DNA of 34,684 nucleotides from contig JAJECY010000050.1 in assembly GCA_022821775.1 (NCBI GenBank), forward strand, positions 1 through 34,684, written 5' to 3'. The notes beneath the pieces are model-generated. The model saw only the letters and a program-made list of their open reading frames with translations, had not been told where the DNA came from and did no database searches. Shown here one piece after another: positions 9,464 to 16,776 of this stretch. How positions within the stretch are numbered: position 1 is the first letter of the stretch; every line of letters starts with the position of its first letter. A program made the position numbers and the translations under genes. The stretch comes from Acidobacteriota bacterium (lineage in GTDB: Bacteria > Acidobacteriota > Terriglobia > Versatilivoradales > Versatilivoraceae).

Positions 9464-10324
9464 ATGGCTCAACTGACCCTGGCCACCTGCCAGTTTGAAA
9501 TCCGGACTCAGGTTGCAAAGAACCTCCGGTCCATCACTCGCCAGATGAAGCAGGCAAAGTCCAGAGGGGCTGACTTGGTTCACTTTTCCGAGGCCTGCCT
9601 GACCGGCTACCTGGGGAGCGAACTGAAGTCCGTCCGGGAAATGGACTGGGAAGCCGTTTCGGCCGCCATGGAAGAGATCATGGGGCTGGCCGGAGAGCTT
9701 AATCTGTGGGTGGTGGTCGGGTCCAACCATCCACTGTCGGGCAAGCACAAGCCCCACAACTCGCTCTACGTGGTGAGCAACCGGGGGCGCCTGGTCAACC
9801 GCTACGACAAGATGTTCTGCACCGGAGACCACGACGACGACGGCGACCTTCACCACTACAGCCCCGGTCAGGCCTTCGTGACCTTCCAGGTGCAGAATGT
9901 GGTCTGTGGCCTGCTGATCTGCCACGACTTCCGCTACCCCGAGCTGTTTCGCCAGTACAAGCGGCTCGGAGTCCAGCTCATGCTGGTCTCCTTTCACAAC
10001 GCCGGCGGCAGTCTGCAGAGCTATCACAACTACAACACCTGGGTTTCGACCACCATCCAGGCCGCGGCGGCCAGCAACTATTTTGCGGTCAGCGCCAACA
10101 ACGGGACCCGCCGCCATGCCTGGCCAAGCTTCGTGGTGAGTGCCCAGGGATTGGTGGTCGACCGGGCCCGACCCCACCGCCCGGCGGTCCTGATCAACCG
10201 CATCGACACGGAAGAAGAGATGTATGACGCCTCCAAGGCCTGGCGGGACCGCTGCATGCAGGGAACCTTTCACAGCGGTACTTTGACCCGGGATCCTCGA
10301 TCCAGCAACCGGATCGGCCTTTGA
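9464..10324 (+). CDS. Carbon-nitrogen hydrolase (nitrilase superfamily)
   Basis: Catalytic Glu (FSEACLTGYL), Lys (NRYDKMFC), Cys (VVCGLLICHDFRYPE). Confidence 0.93.
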   Translation: MAQLTLATCQFEIRTQVAKNLRSITRQMKQAKSRGADLVHFSEACLTGYLGSELKSVREMDWEAVSAAMEEIMGLAGELNLWVVVGSNHPLSGKHKPHNSLYVVSNRGRLVNRYDKMFCTGDHDDDGDLHHYSPGQAFVTFQVQNVVCGLLICHDFRYPELFRQYKRLGVQLMLVSFHNAGGSLQSYHNYNTWVSTTIQAAAASNYFAVSANNGTRRHAWPSFVVSAQGLVVDRARPHRPAVLINRIDTEEEMYDASKAWRDRCMQGTFHSGTLTRDPRSSNRIGL

Positions 10325-10340
10325 CCCAGACCGGCCAGGA

Positions 10341-12749
10341 ATGCGCTTCCGCCTCACCACCATGCCGCCCGCTCTTCCGGGGGGACTGTATTGGCTCTGC
10401 CTCCCGGTGGCTCTGCTCGTCCTGCTGGCCGCCTTTCGCCCGGGTTCGGCCGGGGCCGACCGGAATGGCCCCAACGCCCTGCAGCAACTCAAGAGCCGAT
10501 GGCAATCGGTACCCTCGCGGGTGGTGGGTTCCCCCGACCCACCCCCGCCCTACCGGGTGGTGCGAGCCTTCCCCAAGCTCTCGTTGACCAACCCGGTGGT
10601 GGTAGCGAAGGAGCCTGGAAGCCGCAGGTTGTGGTTCATCGACCAGGACCCCGGGAAAGCGGAGCCGCGCCTGTGCCGGACCACCGGAGACCCGGCTGAC
10701 GGCGCCTACCAAGTCCTGCACCACTTCGGGAAGGCGCTGGCCTACAGCATCGCCTTTCATCCCGCCTTCAAGGAGAACGGTTACCTCTTCATCGGCAGCA
10801 ACGACCGGGTTGGCGACGGCGACAAGCGCGTTCGCATCACCCGCTATCGGGTGGACCGCGCGCCACCCCACCATTTTCACTCCGACTCGGCCGAGGTGAT
10901 CATCGAATGGGAGTCCAACGGACATGACGGCGCCGCCATCGCCTTCAGCCCCGAAGGCCTGATGTATGTCACCTCCGGCGACGGGACCAGCGATTCAGAC
11001 ACCAACCTCAAGGGCCAGGGTCTGGACCATCTGCTGGCCAAGGTGCTTCGGATCGACGTCGACCGCCCGGATCCGGGGCGGCTCTACTCGGTGCCTCCGG
11101 ACAATCCATTCACCGGCATGCAGGGAGCCCGCCCCGAGACCTGGGCCTACGGTTTTCGCAACCCCTGGCGCATGTCGGTGGACCCCGGAACCGGGCATCT
11201 CTGGGTGGGCAACAACGGACAGGACCTCTGGGAACAGGTCTACCTGGTGGAAAGGGGAGCCAACTACGGCTGGAGCGTCTACGAGGGCAGCCACATCTTC
11301 TATGCCAACCGCGAGCTGGGACCGACTCCGGTCTCCAAGCCCCTGCTGGAACACCCGCACTCCGAGGCCCGCTCCATGACCGGAGGCCTGGTCTACTACG
11401 GCTCCCGGTTCCCGGAACTGCGGGGAGCCTACATCTACGGCGACCATTCCACCGGCAAGATCTGGGGCGCCAGGTTGGAGGGCCGGAAAGTCGTCTGGCA
11501 CAAGGAGCTGGCCGACACCACCCTGGCCATCGTCGCCTTCGAGGTGGACGCTGACGGCAACTTGCTGGTGCTCGACTACCGGGACAAGGGAAAGGGAGGC
11601 TTCTATTCCCTGGAAGTCAACGCCGCGCCCGACAGCAGCGATCGCTTCCCCCGGCGCCTGAGCGGAACCGGGTTGTTTGCCTCGGTCCCGGGCCACCGCT
11701 TGACGCCCGGCATGATCCCCTACTCGGTGAACGCCCCCCTTTGGTCGGACGGCGCTTTCAAGGAACGGTTCCTCTATCTGCCGGCGAGCGATGGGAAGGA
11801 CGAAGGCCGGAGACGGTCCGGCGGCCCTGTAAGCATGATTTCCAACCTGGGCTGGAACTTCCCGGACCGGACGGTGCTGGTCAAGTCGTTCGGATTCGAC
11901 TCGGACAGCGGCAAACGTCGCTGGATCGAGACCCGCTTGCTTACCAGGAAGCAAGGCGAATGGGTCGGCTACTCCTATGCCTGGAACCGGGATCAGACCG
12001 AAGCCCACCTGGTCGCGAGCGAAGGACTGGATGCCTCGGTTGAGATCAGCCTGGCCGAAGGCGGGAAGCGCCGGCTGGACTGGCGCTTCCCCAGCCGGAG
12101 CGAGTGCATGGTCTGCCACAGCCGGGCCGCCAACTTCGTCCTGGGGCTGTCGACGCCCCAGATGAACAGGGAACACGACTATGGAGGGGTTACGGCCAAC
12201 CAGTTGGAGGCGCTGCACTACCTGGGGGTGCTGAAGCCGGCCTGGTCGGACGAGGACAGGAAGTCCCTGCGGAAGCAGTTGCAAGGGAGCGGGGTCAATC
12301 GCTACCGGCTGGACTCGCGGGTGGAGGAAATCACGGCCGCCGGCGCGGGCCAGGCGGTGCTGCCGGCCGAGTTGCCCTTTCACTGGTCGTCGGCCTTCCC
12401 CCGCCTGGTCGACCCCTACGACCCGCGGGCTCCGCTGCAGGCCCGGGCCCGCTCCTACCTGCACTCCAACTGCGCCCAGTGCCACGTGCAGGCGGGTGGA
12501 GGCAACTCCCAGATCTCGCTGGAGTTCTCCAAGAGCCTGGAAGACATGAAGATGGTGGACCTGGAACCCCGGCACCACAAGTTCGACATCCCCGAAGCCA
12601 GGCTGGTGGCTCCCGGCGATCCGGACCGCTCCGTCCTGCTCCACCGCATGGCCACCCGCGACCGGGGCAAGATGCCCCAACTGGCCACTTCACTGGTCGA
12701 TCGCCAGGCGGTCGAGCTGATCCGCGAGTGGATCCGTCGAATGGAGTGA
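10341..12749 (+). CDS. PQQ-dependent (glucose/sorbosone-type) sugar dehydrogenase fused to an SO2930-like diheme c-type cytochrome domain
   Basis: N-half: GLMYVTSGDGTSDSDTNLKGQGLDHLLAKVLRIDVD, PETWAYGFRNPWRMSVDPGTGHLWVGNNGQDLWEQVYLVERGANYGW. C-half: LTPGMIPYSVNAPLWSDGAFKERFLYLP, ECMVCHSRAANFVLGLSTPQMN, NCAQCHVQAGGGN. Confidence 0.9.
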   Translation: MRFRLTTMPPALPGGLYWLCLPVALLVLLAAFRPGSAGADRNGPNALQQLKSRWQSVPSRVVGSPDPPPPYRVVRAFPKLSLTNPVVVAKEPGSRRLWFIDQDPGKAEPRLCRTTGDPADGAYQVLHHFGKALAYSIAFHPAFKENGYLFIGSNDRVGDGDKRVRITRYRVDRAPPHHFHSDSAEVIIEWESNGHDGAAIAFSPEGLMYVTSGDGTSDSDTNLKGQGLDHLLAKVLRIDVDRPDPGRLYSVPPDNPFTGMQGARPETWAYGFRNPWRMSVDPGTGHLWVGNNGQDLWEQVYLVERGANYGWSVYEGSHIFYANRELGPTPVSKPLLEHPHSEARSMTGGLVYYGSRFPELRGAYIYGDHSTGKIWGARLEGRKVVWHKELADTTLAIVAFEVDADGNLLVLDYRDKGKGGFYSLEVNAAPDSSDRFPRRLSGTGLFASVPGHRLTPGMIPYSVNAPLWSDGAFKERFLYLPASDGKDEGRRRSGGPVSMISNLGWNFPDRTVLVKSFGFDSDSGKRRWIETRLLTRKQGEWVGYSYAWNRDQTEAHLVASEGLDASVEISLAEGGKRRLDWRFPSRSECMVCHSRAANFVLGLSTPQMNREHDYGGVTANQLEALHYLGVLKPAWSDEDRKSLRKQLQGSGVNRYRLDSRVEEITAAGAGQAVLPAELPFHWSSAFPRLVDPYDPRAPLQARARSYLHSNCAQCHVQAGGGNSQISLEFSKSLEDMKMVDLEPRHHKFDIPEARLVAPGDPDRSVLLHRMATRDRGKMPQLATSLVDRQAVELIREWIRRME

Positions 12750-12774
12750 GCCCCACCTCCCGGGGAGTGCAAGC

Positions 12775-13533
12775 ATGACCTTCAGCTTGTCCGGCTTCGA
12801 CTCCATGGTCGTGCTATGGGCCGCACTGGCGGTACCCGTCTTCATCTACAGCTTGGTGGGCACCGACCACGTCGGCCGCACCGGTGGAAACCCGCGCGGC
12901 CCGCGGGTGGCGGCGCGCTGGGGCTGGGTGGTCATGGAGCTGCCGGCGTTGAGCGTGCTGCCGGCAATGTACTTCTTGGGCGGCAACCGGCACCTGGTGG
13001 CCGACCTGCTGGTCGCCGCCTGGGTGATCCACTACGCCCACCGGACCCTGGTGTGGCCCTGGATCGTGCCGCGCTACAGCCGGCCGATGCCGGTCGTCAC
13101 CTGCGCCTCCGGCTTCGCCTTCAATGTCATCAACGGCCTGCTCAACGGCTGGTTCCTGGGATACGCGGCCGCTTATCCACGCGAGTGGCTGCTGGACGGC
13201 CGCTTCATGGCCGGCGCGGTTCTGTTCCTGATGGGAGCCACCTTGAACGTGACCTCCGACTACCGCCTGGCTCGGCAACGCCGCCAACAGCAGGGGCGCT
13301 ACCTCATCCCGAGGGGCGGCGTTTTCAGCTTCCTGACGTCGCCGAATCTGACGGGCGAGATGGTCGAGTGGATCGGGTTTGCACTGATGGCCTGGTCGCT
13401 GCCGGCGCTGGCCTTCGCCCTGTGGACCGCCGCCAACCTGATACCCCGCGCCCTCTGGCGCCACCGGTGGTGCCGGCAGACCTTCCCCGACTACCCGCCC
13501 TCCCGCCGCGCAGTCATCCCCGGCGTATTGTGA
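12775..13533 (+). CDS. Steroid 5-alpha-reductase-like (3-oxo-5-alpha-steroid 4-dehydrogenase C-terminal domain) membrane protein
   Basis: YLIPRGGVFSFLTSPNLTGEMVEWIGFALMAWSLPALAFALWTAANLIPRALWRHRWCRQTFPDYPPSRRAVIPGVL follows the SRD5A C-terminal pattern; multiple TM segments. Confidence 0.85.
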   Translation: MTFSLSGFDSMVVLWAALAVPVFIYSLVGTDHVGRTGGNPRGPRVAARWGWVVMELPALSVLPAMYFLGGNRHLVADLLVAAWVIHYAHRTLVWPWIVPRYSRPMPVVTCASGFAFNVINGLLNGWFLGYAAAYPREWLLDGRFMAGAVLFLMGATLNVTSDYRLARQRRQQQGRYLIPRGGVFSFLTSPNLTGEMVEWIGFALMAWSLPALAFALWTAANLIPRALWRHRWCRQTFPDYPPSRRAVIPGVL

Positions 13534-13537
13534 AGCC

Positions 13538-13561
13538 GACTTCCCCTCAAGGGACGAGCTA
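13538..13561 (+). repeat. Degenerate family A remnant (A5)
   Basis: gccgacttcccctcaagggacgag versus gcgactccccctcaaggggggag; a few bases after the 13533 stop. Confidence 0.45.
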
Positions 13562-13609
13562 TTCACCTGGTGAAGATCGATGGGTGTAGGGAGATCGGCA
13601 GCGCTCTCG

Positions 13610-13941
13610 CCCTGCCGGACGGATCGTTCGAGAGTGAAACAGAGGGGCGTTGATAAAGACGAACCACGAATGGATTTCTTTCGGTTCTTCTTCGTGGCCT
13701 ATCGGCAACAAGGACCCTGTCCCGTTGATCCGGTTATCTACCAATTGAACATCGATGCACAGGATGCACAGGATTGACAGGACGAGACGCTGTCGCACGG
13801 GAAGCTGACTGGCTGCGTTTTCCCCCACCCGAACCCAAGGGCTGTTCCCATTGAGTGGGTCAAGAACATTGTGTTTCTTGGTGGCCCTTCGTCGTCCTTC
13901 GTGCGCCTTTGTGGATAGCTCTTTTTTTCTGTTGTTTCAGG
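13610..13941 (+). repeat. Family B repeat element, copy B1 (partial; ends in a TTCGTG...CTCTTTTTTTCTGTTGTTTCAGG terminus)
   Basis: 13648-13810 matches the reverse complement of 23326-23514; 13876-13941 matches the reverse complement of the 23094-23160 terminus; 13612-13646 resembles the reverse complement of 23040-23070. Confidence 0.85.
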
Positions 13942-13963
13942 CGTGCGGAGCCAGGGATCCCGC

Positions 13964-14911
13964 TTACCGGCCCTTGGAGGGTGGAGAGCCGGTGGAGCTG
14001 TCCTGCTTGATGATGTTCATGGCCATGGCCACCATGGACCCGACGTCGCTCACCGACGCCGGCATGATCAGGCTGTTTCCTTCCTGGGCCAGCTTGCCGA
14101 ATTCGGCGATGTACTGCTCGGCCACCCGCAGTTGAAGGGCTTGCCCCCCGCCGGGGCTTTGAATGGCTTCAGCCACCTTGACGATCCCCTCGGCGGTGGC
14201 GCCGGCCACGCTGCGAATGGCGGCCGCTTCTCCTTCGGCCTCGTTGATCTGCTGGGTGCGTTTGGCTTCCGAGTTCTTGATGACTTCCTGCTTTCTGCCC
14301 TCGGCCTCGTTGATGGCCGCGTCCCGAATGCCCTCGGAATTCAGAATGACCGCCCGCTTTTCCCGTTCGGCCCGCATCTGCTTTTCCATGGCATCCAGCA
14401 CATCCCGGGGGGGCTTGATGTTCTTGATTTCGTAACGCAGGACCTTCACCCCCCAGGGGTCGGAGGCCTTGTCCAGCTCGCTCACTACCGCGGTATTGAT
14501 GTTGGTCCGCTCTTCAAAGGTGCGGTCGAGCTCGATCTTGCCCACTTCGCTGCGCAGGGTGGTCTGAGCCAACTGGGAAATGGCGAAGACGAAGTTGGTG
14601 ATGCCGTAGGAAGCTCTCTCCGCGTTGAGCACCTTGAGGTAGAGGACCCCGTCCACCGATACCTGGACATTGTCGCGGGTGATGCAGATCTGCTCGGCAA
14701 TGTCTATGGCGACCTCCTTCAGGGAATGCTTGTAGCGGATGACATCCAGGAAGGGGATGAGAATATGGAACCCCGCGTTCAGCGTGCCGCTGTACCTCCC
14801 CAGCCGCTCCACGATATAGGCGCTCTGCTGCGGAACCACCACCGCGGTCTTGGCCAGAATGAACAGTACCAGCAGCGCCAGCAGGAAGAGTACGATCAGC
14901 TCGGCAGTCAT
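13964..14911 (-). CDS. SPFH/stomatin-like (paraslipin, QmcA-like) membrane protein
   Basis: TAVVVPQQSAYIVERLGRYSGTLNAGFHILIPFLDVIRYKHSLKE, KVLRYEIKNIKPPRDVLDAMEKQMRAEREKRAVILNSEG. Confidence 0.95.
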   Translation of the reverse strand: MTAELIVLFLLALLVLFILAKTAVVVPQQSAYIVERLGRYSGTLNAGFHILIPFLDVIRYKHSLKEVAIDIAEQICITRDNVQVSVDGVLYLKVLNAERASYGITNFVFAISQLAQTTLRSEVGKIELDRTFEERTNINTAVVSELDKASDPWGVKVLRYEIKNIKPPRDVLDAMEKQMRAEREKRAVILNSEGIRDAAINEAEGRKQEVIKNSEAKRTQQINEAEGEAAAIRSVAGATAEGIVKVAEAIQSPGGGQALQLRVAEQYIAEFGKLAQEGNSLIMPASVSDVGSMVAMAMNIIKQDSSTGSPPSKGR

Positions 14912-15390
14912 CAGTGTTTTCCTCCGTTCACCCGTTCAAAAGAGTAGGGTTTGCGAACCCACAACACCACGCCCTCGACCCGGTCGACCTGGCAGCTCTC
15001 CGCCTGGGCTATAGGCTCCGAGCCCACGTTTTTGGCTCTCCAGGAAGTCCCGCGCAGCTCGACCTGTCCATATCCGTCCACGGCAATGTTTTCGAGCGAC
15101 TCGGCGGTCCGGCCCACCAGGTCGTTATCCGGCTGAGCGGGAGCGGCGCGCCTCATTCTTTCCTGCAGCCGCCCCCTCAACAACAGCAGGCTGCCGATCG
15201 AGAGCAGGGAAAAGAGCAGCCATTGCAACCAGGCCGGCCCGTCCAGTCCCACGGCGGCCAGCAGTCCCACCAGGACGGCGGCCACACCGAAAAACAGGAG
15301 GTAGAAGCCTGTAGGTGTCACCAGTTCCAGAAACAGGAGCGCGAGCCCCAACAGCACCCAGAACCACCAGGTCGTTGCCCAACCGTCCAT
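14911..15390 (-). CDS. NfeD family protein
   Basis: Immediately upstream of the SPFH gene with a TGATG stop/start overlap; LELVTPTGFYLLFFGVAAVLVGLL, DLVGRTAESLENIAVDGYGQVELRGTSWRAK. Confidence 0.92.
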   Translation of the reverse strand: MDGWATTWWFWVLLGLALLFLELVTPTGFYLLFFGVAAVLVGLLAAVGLDGPAWLQWLLFSLLSIGSLLLLRGRLQERMRRAAPAQPDNDLVGRTAESLENIAVDGYGQVELRGTSWRAKNVGSEPIAQAESCQVDRVEGVVLWVRKPYSFERVNGGKH

Positions 15391-15571
15391 CGCGGACCTC
15401 TCAGCAACCTGCTTCTGTCAGCGCGGAAATGAAGCGTAGAGACCATACCACTTTCTGTTGCCTGGGGGCCAGTCGCGAGGGGGCTATCCCTCTCTGCCGA
15501 GAATCCTTGCCACGGAAACGCCCTGATTCCCCCAGTCAGGTCCATCCTTTGGAGGACTCCAGAATTATATG

Positions 15572-15600
15572 TTGAAAATGATATTCATGTTCACTATAAT
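15572..15600 (+). promoter_or_regulatory. Sigma70-like promoter TTGAAA-N17-TATAAT upstream of the Kelch gene
   Basis: TTGAAA 15572-15577, 17-bp spacer, TATAAT 15595-15600, in an unusually AT-rich patch; GGAGG RBS precedes ATG 15656. Confidence 0.75.
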
Positions 15601-15655
15601 GCTGTTCCCTGCGGGGACCAGCTTCATGATTTATGCGATTAGTGGAGGTATCAGA

Positions 15656-16687
15656 ATGGCAACGCTGCGCATGTTGGGATTGATGTTGGCTATTGTCCTG
15701 GCGACCGGTTCCGACAAGATTTCCGGCACATCCGCAACATCCTCAGGCCCAGGGGCGCCTCTGACCGACCTTCCCCGGGGAATCACCAGTTTCGGAGCCG
15801 CGGTGATCGGCGACTGGCTGTATGTTTACGGGGGGCATTTCGGACGGCCCCACCATTATTCCAACACCAGCCAGTCCGGCGAGTTGAGCCGTTTGAATCT
15901 CCGCCGGCCCGCGGACTGGGAAACCATCGCCAAGGGTCCCCGCCTGCAGGGGCTGGCCATGGTGGCCCACGGCGGCAAGTTGTACCGGGTGGGTGGATTC
16001 ACGGCGCACAACGAAGAGGACGACGACCACGATTTGCGTTCAGTGGCCGACTTCGTCCGCTTCCATCCGGAAACGGGCAAGTGGGAGCCGCTGCCGTCCT
16101 TGCCGGAGCCCCGGTCCTCTCATGACGCCGTGGTGATCGGGGACAAGCTCTACGTTGCCGGTGGCTGGCGCCTGGGCGGTGAAGATCCCGAGTGGCACCG
16201 GACGGCCTGGGTGACCGATCTTTCCCGGGACAAAATCGTCTGGGAATCACTTTCCGAGCCACCTTTCCTGCGGCGAGCGGTTTCCCTCGGACACCGGAAC
16301 GGCAAACTGTACGTCATTGGCGGTATGCAACAGAAGGGTGGGCCGACCACCAGGGTCGATGCCTACGACCTGGCCAGCGGACAGTGGTCCCAGGCGCCGA
16401 GCCTGATCGATCCCAAGGCCGAGGCCGACCGCGGCAAGGGGATGGAAGGCTTCGGATCCTCGGCCTTCACCGTGGATGGGCGCCTCCTGGTGAGCACCTA
16501 CAACGGCAATATCCAGGTCCTGGAAGAGGGGAATGACGCCTGGCGCATTTCGGCCAAGCTCGTAGACGACCGCTTCTTTCACCGCATGCTGCCGTTCAAT
16601 GGCCGCCTGCTGCTGGTGGGTGGGGCCAGCATGCGTGCCGGCAAGCGTCTTCACTTTGAAACGGTCGAGCTGTCCAGCCTGAAGTGA
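15656..16687 (+). CDS. Kelch repeat-containing secreted protein
   Basis: Repeated VIGDWLYVYGGHF, HGGKLYRVGGFT, VIGDKLYVAGGWR, RNGKLYVIGGMQ, FNGRLLLVGGAS. The promoter at 15572-15600 argues for ATG 15656 rather than the ORF start at 15569. Confidence 0.9.
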   Translation: MATLRMLGLMLAIVLATGSDKISGTSATSSGPGAPLTDLPRGITSFGAAVIGDWLYVYGGHFGRPHHYSNTSQSGELSRLNLRRPADWETIAKGPRLQGLAMVAHGGKLYRVGGFTAHNEEDDDHDLRSVADFVRFHPETGKWEPLPSLPEPRSSHDAVVIGDKLYVAGGWRLGGEDPEWHRTAWVTDLSRDKIVWESLSEPPFLRRAVSLGHRNGKLYVIGGMQQKGGPTTRVDAYDLASGQWSQAPSLIDPKAEADRGKGMEGFGSSAFTVDGRLLVSTYNGNIQVLEEGNDAWRISAKLVDDRFFHRMLPFNGRLLLVGGASMRAGKRLHFETVELSSLK

Positions 16688-16712
16688 CCGGCAACACCTC
16701 ATTCCTGTCACT

Positions 16713-16741
16713 TTGTTCGCCGTATCCGCTTGAGGCATAAT
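16713..16741 (+). promoter_or_regulatory. Candidate sigma70 promoter TTGTTC-N17-CATAAT upstream of 16777
   Basis: Hexamers with exact 17-bp spacing, in the gap after the Kelch stop and ~36 bp before ATG 16777. Confidence 0.45.
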
Positions 16742-16776
16742 GAATCCGGGAATTGAGCCGCCTCCATCCCGGAAAC

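Noticed and set aside
8396-10492. 698-aa antisense ORF
   Set aside because: Mirrors the GH172 and nitrilase genes on the opposite strand; Pro/Gly/Val/Ala/Arg-rich low-complexity translation typical of shadow ORFs in GC-rich DNA.
10995-12680. 561-aa antisense ORF
   Set aside because: Antisense to the PQQ dehydrogenase-cytochrome gene; no recognisable motifs.
13340-13960. Possible CRISPR array in the TTCGTG/CAGGAT repeat regions
   Set aside because: Units are ~9-10 bp with no 25-45-bp direct repeats separated by unique spacers, and no cas genes are nearby.
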